Shown: positions 45,308 through 55,305 of the stretch, piece after piece
How positions within the stretch are numbered: the stretch's first letter is position 1
Layout: every line of letters begins with the position of its first letter
The notes under the pieces: model-generated
The model's input: only the letters and a program-made list of their open reading frames with translations
The model's database searches: none
Told to the model about the DNA's origin: nothing
Program-made: the position numbers and the translations under genes
From: Nemertoderma westbladi
Lineage: Eukaryota; Xenacoelomorpha; Nemertodermatida; Nemertodermatidae
DNA: 59,274 nucleotides
Direction of reading: 5' to 3'
Assembly (NCBI GenBank): GCA_032718475.1
Contig: JAUCBJ010001239.1
Coordinates: forward strand, 1-59,274

Positions 45308-45577
45308 GTGTATTATTATGGTTTTGTTCAGAAGTATAAAAAAATGAGAAAGCGCGTCACCGGGGGTTGAACCAGCGCTATACGTACGTTTCAGCCTATC
45401 AGGCCTCATCAGTAGCGCTAACCAGCTCAGCCACTAGCACCTGACACTCAAACTCCCACCTAATCCACTTCTATTGAACAGGCAGTCTGATAGGCTGAAA
45501 CGTACGTATATAGCGCTGGTTCAACCCCCGGTGACGCGCTTTCTCACTTTTTCCACTTCTAAACAAAACCATAATAT
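45308..45577. mobile_element. Foldback (inverted) pair of tRNA-like/hammerhead repeat units
   Basis: The left arm (about 45310-45400, element strand minus) and right arm (about 45487-45577, element strand plus) are inverted copies. They share, in element sense, GGCTGAAACGTACGTA, AGCGCTGGTTCAACCCCCGG, TGACGCGCTTTCTCA and an ACAAAACCATAATA end. Between them lies the tRNA-like A box of the left unit. The left unit is complete in the part that matters (A box, hammerhead core, B box); the right unit has lost the CTGATGA half. Confidence 0.8.
45374..45419 (-). ncRNA. Hammerhead ribozyme motif between tRNA-like A and B boxes
   Basis: On the minus strand: stem I 5' AGCGCUA, core CUGAUGA, stem II GGCCU-GAU-AGGCU (first pair G-U), core GAAA, stem III AC/GU closed by loop GUAC, cleavage triplet GUA, then stem I 3' UAGCGCU (7 bp perfect). 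All invariant core bases are present, and the tiny stem III matches the minimal hammerheads known from Penelope-like elements and metazoan retrozymes. It abuts a Pol III B box (GGTTCAACCCC, 45363-45373) on one side and is three bases from an A box (TGGCTGAGCTGG, 45422-45433) on the other. GUA is a permitted but less common triplet. Self-cleavage is untested. Confidence 0.8.
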
Positions 45578-45869
45578 TACATTTTTATATATTAACTGTG
45601 TATGTCTCTCAGAAGCAAAGACACCAAACGAATTGCAATAAATATCGAAAAACTACTAAAAGTACCGAAAATATTCACTGCATGTCGGTGAAAATTACTT
45701 TATACAGAGCCCAGGACCACGCTGAATCCAACGGTATTTTCCCCATATCGCGAGAGCCAGTAGTTTAGATATAGATAGAGGAGCAAACAAACATAAAAAC
45801 ATACACAATTTGAGCTTTAGATAGAAGATGTACAATCATTTCGTAATGTTAAAATTTTGGAATAAAACT

Positions 45870-46015
45870 ACATACATACTTGTTGCAAAGTACTTTACAG
45901 TGTTCTGATCCTCGTGGCTTTATTTTCACTTACTCACTAACGTTCGTTCGTGTAACAAAGCCACTCGGATCATCACACTGTAAAGTGCTACTTTACAGAC
46001 AAGTATGTAAATAGT
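45870..46015. mobile_element. Short TIR element (MITE), copy 2
   Basis: Close copy of 42163-42308 with the same termini (catacttgttgcaaagtac ... caagtatgtaaatagtt). It ends just before the target site of RTE copy 3. Confidence 0.75.
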
Positions 46016-46032
46016 TATTGTATAGCGACTTA

Positions 46033-47630
46033 TAGCCCATTGGCGATATCTCCTTTGCAGAAGTGAAGGCTGCTGCAAAGAGCATTAAGACCAATCGTGC
46101 CAGTGGAGTAGATGGTGTTCCCCCTGAGGTCTTTAAAATACCTGAGTGTTTAAAGCTCATCTATCCCATCATAGTAGACATGTACCGAACAACAAGAGTC
46201 CCACAAGAAATGAAAACAAATAAGTTGGTGCCAGTTCCCAAGAAGGGCAACCTAACACTCTATGGTTCTTTTCGGGGAATCTCATTGATCTCGATTGCTG
46301 CAAAGCTATACAATAGGATTCTATTAAATCGCATCAGGGATCCCATTGAGAGTCTGCTCCGTGGAAATCAGAATGGGTTCCGTAAAGGTCGTGGGACCAT
46401 GTAGCCCATTTTGGCACTTAGAAGGATAATTGAAGAGTTATCAAAAAAGAAAGACAGGCATCTGGCTGTTATCTTTGTTGACTTCTTCAAGGCCTTTGAT
46501 TCAGTCTCTCGCTCACGTATGTTCAGCATACTTTCATTATATGGGATTCCTTATGAAATTATTGCAGCAATCAGATCAGTATACGATGGTTCGACAACAT
46601 TTGTGTCTACTGTTGACGGTGACACAGAACCATTTGAAGTGTTATGGGGCGTCCTCCAAGGAGACACACTTGCACCATTCTTGTTCATTATTGTGGTTGA
46701 CTATGTTCTACGCATGTCCTTAGATCATTATAATGATGATGGGGTGATGATAACTCCACCTACTGGCTCCAGAAGTCGAGGAAATCCTGCCAAGTACCTA
46801 ACTGATCTAGACTTTGCTGATGACTTAGGAGTACTCTCAGAATCATTAGAGGGAGCCCAACGGCTCCTCAGCTCATTAGAACATGCTGCTTCTAGTGTTG
46901 GTCTTTTTATTAACTCCAGAAAGACCAAAATTCTGACAGTTAACTTTGAAAGTCCTCAGCAAGTCTCTGATCGGATGAGCATAAGCTCAAAGGATGGTAT
47001 GCTTGAGCATGTGGACGACTTCTGTTACCTGGGATCATGGATCCGGAAGTCAGGTGAGGACCTTCGAATACGTAAGGGAAAGGCATGGGCAGCCTTGAAT
47101 AGGCTTTCCAGGATTTGGAAGTCACCGAGAATTAATCGGAAACTTAAGGTCCGATTATTTAGAGCAGCAGTAGTTCCAGTACTCCTCTACGGGAGTCCAT
47201 GCTGGGCTCTAACTGCTGAGGACACCAAATCTCTGGATGGCACATTCACAAGAATGCTGCGCCGGGTTCATTGTGTCAAGTACAATGCACACATCTCCAA
47301 CCAGACACTATATAACATTGGAGGTGTCTCATTGGTTCCCCCAAGCTTGACACTAGAACAAAATCGCCTCCGCTTTGCAGGACATTGCTTTCGCCGTGAG
47401 GACCAGCCAGTGCATAATCTTGTACTTTGGCAGCCTCATGGAGTGAATAAGCATGGTGGACAGCCCATGACTTTCTTAGACGCATCTTAAAGGACACTGG
47501 CCTTAAAGATGCGGATGATCTAGCAAATGTCATGGGTGATAGGGAGTTGTGGCGGTGCAATTTTGTTGACAAGCCGGCACAGCATTCTTAAAAATGCAGC
47601 TGCAATGCAGCATGCCGATCCTAGTAGTAG
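46033..47630 (+). mobile_element. RTE-type retrotransposon copy 3, 5'-truncated
   Basis: Flanked by the 12-bp duplication tatagcgactta (46021-46032 and 47631-47642) and ending in cctagtagtag. It starts inside the reverse transcriptase domain, so it arrived by truncated target-primed reverse transcription. The clean duplication marks it as relatively recent. Confidence 0.93.
46063..47571 (+). pseudogene. Reverse transcriptase of RTE copy 3, nonsense and frameshift
   Basis: Opens with SIKTNRASGVDGVPPEVFKI and NLTLYGSFRGISLISIAAKL, meets a TAG at 46402-46404 where the sister copies keep an acidic residue, and continues through DFFKAFDSVSRS, LQGDTLAPFLFII, DLDFADDLGVLS and AVVPVLLYGSPCWALT. Near 47480 a one-base deletion relative to copies 1 and 2 truncates the end (MTFLDAS and stop). 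The remaining C-terminal codons follow in another frame to about 47571. Non-functional. Confidence 0.9.
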
Positions 47631-47659
47631 TATAGCGACTTAAAAGAATTGTGATTTAC

Positions 47660-47810
47660 AATGCTGAGGATACCAAATCTCTGGGTGGGCACTTCGCCGG
47701 ATTCTCCGTATCAAGTGAAAGGCCTTAAAGATGCAGATAATCGATAGGAAGTGATGGGGGATAGGGAGTTGTGGCGATGGAAGTTTGATGATAATCCAGC
47801 ATAGCTAAAT
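47660..47810 (+). pseudogene. Old diverged RTE fragment
   Basis: aatgctgaggataccaaatc and ggccttaaagatgcagataa with ggggatagggagttgtggcg match the 3' coding end of the RTE family, but with many substitutions and deletions compared with copy 3 just upstream. It is a remnant of an older insertion. Confidence 0.7.
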
Positions 47811-47982
47811 GCAACATGGGTATCCAATAGTTATGAGCAAGGGCAAACTCTTGGACATGGGGCCCGGGATGGAACACAAGGTGTGAACATAAAAGTAAAA
47901 CTATTTTTGACGCTGTTGAAACTGACAGAGGAAAGAAATGTTTCAATTTTTGCATATATTTGTATTGTTTCCAGTTCCACCG

Positions 47983-48012
47983 TGACCTACTAAAGATATC
48001 TTTAGTAGGTCA
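47983..48012. other. Perfect 30-bp palindrome
   Basis: Thirty bases read identically on both strands, centred on GATATC at 47995-48000, with arms tgacctactaaa / tttagtaggtca. It is isolated, with no flanking repeat seen. It can form a hairpin in RNA or DNA or serve as a dimer binding site. Confidence 0.85.
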
Positions 48013-48260
48013 TGTTTCCACATCGTTTCGACTCGAAACATTTACTGCCACTAATCAAGATCATCACAAGTAAACACACTGACGACAGTGAACATAATTT
48101 TTATCAACAAAAATGCTATTGTCTTTCTTTACAGAGCACATAAACATAATTTATTATTTATGTTATAAAAAATATTTTCAAATAAGTGTACGACAGAGTG
48201 GGAATAGAGGAAACACTATGTGTTGTGTTAGGTTAATTAAATACAACATCCACCACGTAC

Positions 48261-48441
48261 CTTCGACATTTATTATTGTAGCTGGTGACAGTACACCATC
48301 CGTTGGCACCTCGAAATAGTTGGAGAAATTCTCCGCGTCAATCGTAGCCGACATTAGGATTACTTTAGTATTTCTCGATATCTGCATGAACTTCCGGACA
48401 ACCAACATTGCAAAGTCTGAATCCTGGTCCCTTTCGTGCAC
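48261..48441 (-). CDS. TDRD9: Exon of a TDRD9-like Tudor-domain DEAH RNA helicase
   Basis: One internal exon of 181 nt on the minus strand. Acceptor: TTTGTTTAG ending at 48442; donor: GAAG before GTACGTGG at 48259-48260. It reads VHERDQDSDFAMLVVRKFM, then motif III ILMSATIDAENFSNYF, then a linker ending INVEG. It begins inside the DEVH box, and the DF-x-LLVVRK-like segment after it is characteristic of TDRD9/Spindle-E. This is an ATP-dependent helicase of the piRNA pathway in germ cells. Another DEAH helicase is possible but less likely. No other exon of the gene was recognised in the window. The upstream side is the amplified splice-acceptor minisatellite. Confidence 0.7.
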
Positions 48442-49957
48442 CTAAACAAATAACAACAGAGTCTGAATCCTGGTCCCTTTCGTGCACCTAAACAAATAAC
48501 AACAGAGTCTGAATCCTGGTCCCTTTCAGTGCACCTAAACAAATAACAACAAAGTCTGAATCCTGGTCCCTTTCGTGCACCTAAACAAATAACAACAGAG
48601 TCTGAATCCTGGTCCCTTTCGTGCACCTAAACAAATAACAACAGAGTCTGAATCCTGGTCCCTTTCGTGCACCTAAACAAATAACAACAGAGTCTGAATC
48701 CTGGTCCCTTTCGTGCACCTAAACAAATAACAACAAAGTCTGAATCCTGGTCCCTTTCGTGCACCTAAACAAATAACAACAAAGTCTGAATCCTGGTCCC
48801 TTTCGTGCACCTAAACAAATAACAACAAAGTCTGAATCCTGGTCCCTTTCGTGCACCTAAACAAATAACAACAAAGTCTGAATCCTGGTCCCTTTCGTGC
48901 ACCTAAACAAATAACAACAAAGTCTGAATCCTGGTCCCTTTCGTGCACCTAAACAAATAACAACAGAGTCTGAATCCTGGTCCCTTTCGTGCACCTAAAC
49001 AAATAACAACAGAGTCTGAATCCTGGTCCCTTTCGTGCACCTAAACAAATAACAACAGAGTCTGAATCCTGGTCCCTTTCGTGCACCTAAACAAATAACA
49101 ACAGAGTCTGAATCCTGGTCCCTTTCGTGCACCTAAACAAATAACAAGAGAGTCTGAATCCTGGTCCCTTTCGTGCACCTAAACAAATAACAACAGAGTC
49201 TGAATCCTGGTCCCTTTCGTGCACCTAAACAAATAACAACAAAGTCTGAATCCTGGTCCCTTTCGTGCACCTAAACAAATAACAACAAAGTCTGAATCCT
49301 GGTCCCTTTCGTGCACCTAAACAAATAACAACAGAGTCTGGATCCTGGTCCCTTTCGTGCACCTAAACAAATAACAACAGAGTCTGAATCCTGGTCCCTT
49401 TCGTGCACCTAAACAAATAACAACAGAGTCTGAATCCTGGTCCCTTTCGTGCACCTAAACAAATAACAAGAGTGTCTGAATCCTGGTCCCTTTCGTGCAC
49501 CTAAACAAATAACAACAGAGTCTGAATCCTGGTCCCTTTCGTGCACCTAAACAAATAACAACAAAGTCTGAATCCTGGTCCCTTTCGTGCACCTAAACAA
49601 ATAACAACAAAGTCTGAATCCTGGTCCCTTTCGTGCACCTAAACAAATAACAACAAAGTCTGAATCCTGGTCCCTTTCGTGCACCTAAACAAATAACAAC
49701 AAAGTCTGAATCCTGGTCCCTTTCGTGCACCTAAACAAATAACAACAAAGTCTGAATCCTGGTCCCTTTCGTGCACCTAAACAAATAACAACAGAGTCTG
49801 AATCCTGGTCCCTTTCGTGCACCTAAACAAATAACAACAGAGTCTGAATCCTGGTCCCTTTCGTGCACCTAAACAAATAACAACAGAGTCTGAATCCTGG
49901 TCCCTTTCGTGCACCTAAACAAATAACAACAAAGTCTGAATCCTGGTCCCTTTCGTG
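48413..49957 (-). repeat. 46-bp minisatellite made of the exon's 3' splice junction, about 33 copies
   Basis: The unit, in plus view, is ccctttcgtgcacctaaac plus aaataacaacagagtctgaatcctggt. In gene sense (minus) each unit is an intron end TTATTTGTTTAG followed by the first 29 or so exon bases GTGCACGAAAGGGACCAGGA and TTCAGACT. The proximal copy is the real junction of the TDRD9-like exon. Units are nearly identical (a/g at one site, one 47-bp unit near 48530, aag/aga variants at 49146 and 49468). The array ends at a 29-C run. Confidence 0.95.
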
Positions 49958-49971
49958 CTTTAGTACTAACA

Positions 49972-50000
<29 letters not shown>
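49972..50000. repeat. C29 homopolymer
   Basis: Uninterrupted run of 29 C directly beyond the distal end of the splice-junction minisatellite. It could form a G-quadruplex on the minus (gene-sense) strand. Confidence 0.95.
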
Positions 50001-50004
<4 letters not shown>

Positions 50005-50382
50005 CCCTTGTGTCCTGGGGTGGGGGGCTGGAAACTGCCCTAGTGCTCCCCCTGCTCCTCCCAAAATAGGGGTAACAATAACTTTTTCAAAAATGGAAAG
50101 GAAACTATACAAAGAAAGGAATACAAAACAAGTAAAGCTTGCTTTGCTTTACTTGGGAACAAGTAAGGTTTGCTTTTGGTTAGTAAGTTCGCTGGTGTAC
50201 AATATTACCGGTGCTGTAGTTATGGACGTAATATCCCTATGATATATTGGTCTGGATTAAATAAATAAATAAATAAAATAAATAAAGGCTTAAAATGTTT
50301 AATAATCATAACTTTTCTTACTTAAGAATAATCATTGTAGTTAATACAGGATCCAGCGATTCAGGACGAAGGTCCGTAGAAG

Positions 50383-50835
50383 AAGCAGGTTACAGTGGCA
50401 CGTTGTTCTAACCAAAACAATAAACAGTAATCAATAACACAGGTTACTGTGGCACGTTGTTCTAACAAAAACAATAAACAGTAATCAATAACACAGGTTA
50501 CTGTGGCACGTTGTTCTAACCAAACCAATAACAATAAAAAGTAGTCAATAACACAGGTTACTGTGGCACGTTGTTCTAACCAAAACAATAAACAGTAATC
50601 AATAACACAGGTTACTGTGGCACGTTGTTCTAACTAAAACAATAAACAGTAGTCAATAACACAGGTTACTGTGGCACGTTGTTCTAACCAAAACAATAAA
50701 CAGTAGTCAATAACACAGGTTACAGTGGCACGTTGTTCTAACTAAAACAATAAACAGTAATCAATAACACAGGTTACTGTGGCACGTTGATCTAACCAAA
50801 ACAATAAACAGTTAGTCAATAACACAGGTTACAGT
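50383..50835. repeat. Minisatellite of about 54 bp, nine copies
   Basis: Unit caggttactgtggcacgttg plus ttctaaccaaaacaataaacagtaatcaataaca, repeated about nine times with small indels. It lies between the helicase exon and the reductase gene. On the minus strand each unit contains TTGTTTTGGTTAG, a splice-acceptor-like sequence, so it could also be an amplified intron end. A minus-strand frame of 75 codons through it is judged a by-product. Confidence 0.9.
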
Positions 50836-50929
50836 TAAATTTTTTACGGGACAAAGCATTGCCACTAATGGCCATTTTCGGACCTTCAACCTAATACCGT
50901 AAATATGTATGAGTTCAAAGAGGCAAAGA

Positions 50930-51811
50930 TTACGTTTTGTATATATTTAGGTTGTATTTACTGTTGATAGGAGTTTTATCGTTGATGTCAATGCTAAGTT
51001 CAGTTGTCTTGAGGGTTCCAGTACGAACCGCATCCATCAGCAACCCCCTGCACCCGGATCTTTCTAGACCATGGATCGCGGTAATTGTCGCGCCCCCTGG
51101 ACTACAAACACTCTCCCGCAGTTCGATGGGCGACAGTTTCGTCTCCAGAATCAACTTCACGGAACCCAGAATCGCCTGCAGTGCCAACCTCGAGGCTAAA
51201 TGGCGAGGTAGACCGACCCTGACGCCTCCGTCGATCAACGCTTCTATCATCACACAAATAATACCGGGACCGCAGCCACTGAGTCCGGTTACCGGGTCCA
51301 ACAAGCTCTCCTCATCCAGTTTGGCAGCGATTCCGATGGCGCCAAGCATCTCCTCGGCAATACGAGAATCCCCCGATGTTGCGAACTTACCACAACTAAA
51401 AGCTGACGTCCCTTCCCCTATTGAACATGGAATATTCGTCATGAAACGAATAACTTTACTTTCAAAAGGAAGACAAGACTCTAACGTTTCTATGGTTACA
51501 CCAGCGGCTACACTCAAAAACAGTTTATCATTAGTCGCTACTGGAGATATCTCACGAAGAACTGATCGCACGACACTCGGTTTAGTTGTAACAAATATTA
51601 TATCGCTGTCATTGACGCACTCGCGGTTGTTGTGAGTAACATTGGCGCCCATCGCTTCGATATCACGTAGTCGATTACGCAAGGCTTTGGGCCCACCAGG
51701 GGCACTCGCTTGGATATTGGCGGGTTTGATAAGACCTTTTCGTATGAATCCTCTACACATTGCGTAAGCCACCTCCCCTGCCCCTAGAAACGCCACACGC
51801 GCCGCTAACAT
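50930..51811 (-). CDS. PYCR: Pyrroline-5-carboxylate reductase, single exon
   Basis: 293 residues in one uninterrupted frame; last step of proline synthesis (P5C to proline with NAD(P)H). The N-terminal Rossmann motif is FLGAGEVAYAM (Gly10, Gly12). It is followed by SDIIFVTTKPSVV, VSIETLE-type VTIETLE, VIRFMTNIP, and LDPVTGLSGCGPGIICVMIE. The family signature region CSPGGATITAIHGLERSGCRG is present, as is the closing GTLKTTELS. Length is usual for eukaryotic PYCR enzymes. One oddity is SGCGPGI where most family members have SGSGPAY, next to the active site. The absence of introns suggests an intronless gene or a retrocopy. Start chosen at ATG 51811, at the beginning of the beta strand that leads to the glycine motif. 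Confidence 0.93.
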   Translation of the reverse strand: MLAARVAFLGAGEVAYAMCRGFIRKGLIKPANIQASAPGGPKALRNRLRDIEAMGANVTHNNRECVNDSDIIFVTTKPSVVRSVLREISPVATNDKLFLSVAAGVTIETLESCLPFESKVIRFMTNIPCSIGEGTSAFSCGKFATSGDSRIAEEMLGAIGIAAKLDEESLLDPVTGLSGCGPGIICVMIEALIDGGVRVGLPRHLASRLALQAILGSVKLILETKLSPIELRESVCSPGGATITAIHGLERSGCRGLLMDAVRTGTLKTTELSIDINDKTPINSKYNLNIYKT

Positions 51812-51839
51812 GGCCCCCTTGACTCATACGTTTAAATGT

Positions 51840-52340
51840 ATTCACAATGTTATTACTTACTAAGTCATTATTGATTTGAGTAAAGGGAAAAAAATAAATA
51901 TTTATTGCTGTAAAATCTTAATTCTTTACAATTACAAATGGCATATTAAAATAACGTGATGCCTTATAATATTTGTACATCATTAACACTCAAGTTATCT
52001 GTAGCATCGCAGTTACGTAAGCTACACAATTTCATCGTAGTTACATATAGTGAGTATTTTAGGTATTTCAATATTTTAGGTTTTCAACACTGGTTACTTT
52101 TATGGTATTTCCCTTCCAGATTGTTTATTATAGCTAGAACGTGTTACTTTAAAAGTGTTCTAGAATATCCATTCCATCGAGTCGCCTTGGAAATATTACG
52201 ACTGAAAAACTATATCAATTGAAATCGGAGCTTAGGTGCGCATGTTTGACATTTTCTGTTAACTAAATGCGGATTTCCCCAAACAATATCTCAACAAAAC
52301 AAAAGATTTTCTTTATAAACTACATTATTTATTCTATATC
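51840..52340. other. AT-rich spacer upstream of the reductase
   Basis: Presumed promoter side of the minus-strand reductase. No clear TATA or CCAAT cluster was identified. An 88-codon plus-strand frame (51956-52222) has no recognisable domain and is not called. Confidence 0.4.
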
Positions 52341-52349
52341 AGTAACGGT

Positions 52350-52497
52350 TACATCGCGTTTCGGCAACAGTCGCGATTCGGCGAAAAAGTTGCTATTCGA
52401 CTAAAAAGATGCGTTTCGGCAAAAAAAGTCGCGATTCGGCAAAAAGACGCGATTCGGCAAGAAGTTGCGTTTCGGCAAAAAGTTGTGTTTCGGCAAA
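52350..52497. repeat. Degenerate tandem repeat of ttcggcaaaaag type
   Basis: Units of about 17-22 bp: gcgtttcggcaacagtc, gcgattcggcgaaaaagt, gcgtttcggcaaaaaaagtc, gcgattcggcaaaaagac, gcgtttcggcaaaaagtt, and similar, about eight in all. The purpose is unknown. Confidence 0.8.
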
Positions 52498-52750
52498 ATA
52501 TAAAGATAAATTCCTAGATGTTAGATCGGGTTTGAATTCAATAATTAAAATCGTAGTGGTCTTTTTTTATGTCAATTATGCAAGGTAGGTGGTACAGTAC
52601 TAATATTATTTTACTTATATGTATGGAATTAATTTCGCACTACCAAATCGCCAGGGCGATTTGGTTGCCCCTTAAATATATTCCATCCAAGATTCAGCTT
52701 CAACAGATTAAGATCAAGGAAATGGGGAAAGTTATCACTTATATACATTT

Positions 52751-52766
52751 CGCCCTCTAGCGGCAG
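52751..52766 (-). promoter_or_regulatory. CTCF-like site
   Basis: The minus strand reads CTGCCGCTAGAGGGCG, a close match to the CTCF core (CCGCNAGRKGGCR). Related matches are at 55446-55458 and 55573-55586 on the minus strand and at 23714-23726 on the plus strand inside the Polinton. Binding depends on the organism having CTCF. Confidence 0.4.
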
Positions 52767-53282
52767 ACTGGATAACTGTTTACCATGTATAACTGTGCCG
52801 ACCCCACAATGATGTGTTCTATAACATATCCGACAAGTTTCAGTTGCGGAATGGGGCAAATATTTTTTATATTTTAATTAATCTGATTTGATTCGTTTAT
52901 TTTTTCGTAATTTAATAAAAGTTTCTAGACAGATTAATTAATTCAAGTAAATAAATAAATATTTCATTGTCATTCGTTTTTAATTTTTTTTTTAACTTTA
53001 CCATTGCACTGCCCTATGGGCTTGGAAATCAAATTTAAGTTCTCACACAAAATATCCCTCTTCATCTAGTTCTGCCTCAGTACAAACAAGTAATGACCAC
53101 CCCCAGCGCCGAAGAAAACGCAAATATAACAATCGAGATAAACCAACAATAACCTTAAACAAAATTCATAAGTTACAACAGGCTGCCAAAAACGTAATTA
53201 TAAACCGCGGATATGATAACCGCAGATATAACATTCATTCCACTAAATGTGCACTCTTTTTATATAAAAGAAATCTCCATTA

Positions 53283-53395
53283 TATGTATATATTATGTAT
53301 ATATATTATATATATTATATTATATATATATATTATATTATATATATTATATTATATTATATTATATATATTATATATATATATATACATAGAAA
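53283..53395. repeat. (TA)-rich microsatellite
   Basis: Irregular tatata / tattatat tract of about 110 bp in an AT-rich spacer. Confidence 0.9.
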
Positions 53396-54588
53396 TTGTT
53401 GACGTGGTGCCACCCACGTATATGTTAGTTTCGGAACGGTTTTTCAATCATTTCTACTAGGTCCTAATGCTTTAAATTTGTTATACGTCTTAATAAAGTA
53501 AAAATAAAGTTTACTTAAAAAAAATTTTTTCATCTTACACAGTCAATCAAATTTTATAAAATTCCGTATTATTGATATATATATACATTTTACATTCGAG
53601 TTTTCCATAGACTTAATGATAGAGTTGTGGCCCTAGGGCAACATGTACAATTAAATATGGAAGTTGACAAGATGCCACTTTTGCACACGAAAAATTTAAA
53701 CTGATTTTTTGAAAAAACTGTAAAGTGGAACGTTGTTTAGAATCTTCATTCAAAAACATTCTGCAATTTATTTTTATTATTTCTATTTTTAAAGACATAT
53801 ATACATTCATATATAGATGTTTTTGGGTTGCAAAGGTAATACTAAGTACATAGTATGTTACCCGATAAAGTAGCTAAAGTTATGAACAAATTCAAAATTT
53901 GGAAGTTCTATGTTTTAAATTTTATAAACAATTTTTAAGATTGGATTTCAGCCTCTATCGGTTCGGTAAAGGTAAAATCGATAACTTACGAGTATTTTTA
54001 TTTATTCTAGTCGAATAATCGAGTCAAGAAATGCGATTTTTTAAAAATACACGAAAATGGCCCAGAACCATCTTTTACATATCTAGATACATACTGAAAA
54101 CAAATTGTTGAATTTATTCAAGCATGCATGGATCAAAGACACAAAACATAATAAAATAGATTGAAAACATGGTTTATTATTAGAAATGATTTCCAGATAT
54201 ATTCATTTAAAATGTTATTGTATCAATTTTTACGTGTTTCTAAAAATGGCACCTTGCCTGCATTTACATATCAAATTACATCTGTTTTAGAAATTATGAG
54301 ATTCTGACGTACAAATTATAGCCTGGAATTATTTTTAGTTAGATTCCATTGATATTGACTGTATTATATCCCCCAGAGTTAACCAAACGTCATTTTGTTA
54401 AATAGTTCAGTTGTTAACTCTCATTTTTTAAATGTGGTTTAACGTGATACGTTTTAATGAGGTTTTTAATGTGGTTTAATGTGTTTGATGACAGAAAGAC
54501 TTGCATACACTAGATACTCTCTATATACTATCAAAACAGAATAACTAACATCGCAAATGTCTTAATTTTTAAGAACTTTTTAAGAACT
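53396..54588. other. AT-rich spacer without recognised features
   Basis: Low complexity in places. No gene, RNA or repeat family is supported. Confidence 0.5.

Positions 54589-55305
<717 letters not shown>

Noticed and set aside
47725-47955. 76-codon minus-strand frame
   Set aside because: Partly antisense to the old RTE remnant, with no domain.
48360-48626. 88-codon minus-strand frame through the splice-junction minisatellite
   Set aside because: Reads intron-end copies. It opens only because of one 47-bp unit, and the real exon starts at 48441.
50937-51635. 232-codon plus-strand frame
   Set aside because: Antisense shadow of the reductase gene, which has clear family motifs on the minus strand.
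52629-52859. 76-codon minus-strand frame beside a CTCF-like motif
   Set aside because: No recognisable domain. It shares words with the spacer at 55340-55480, so it is more likely a decayed dispersed repeat.
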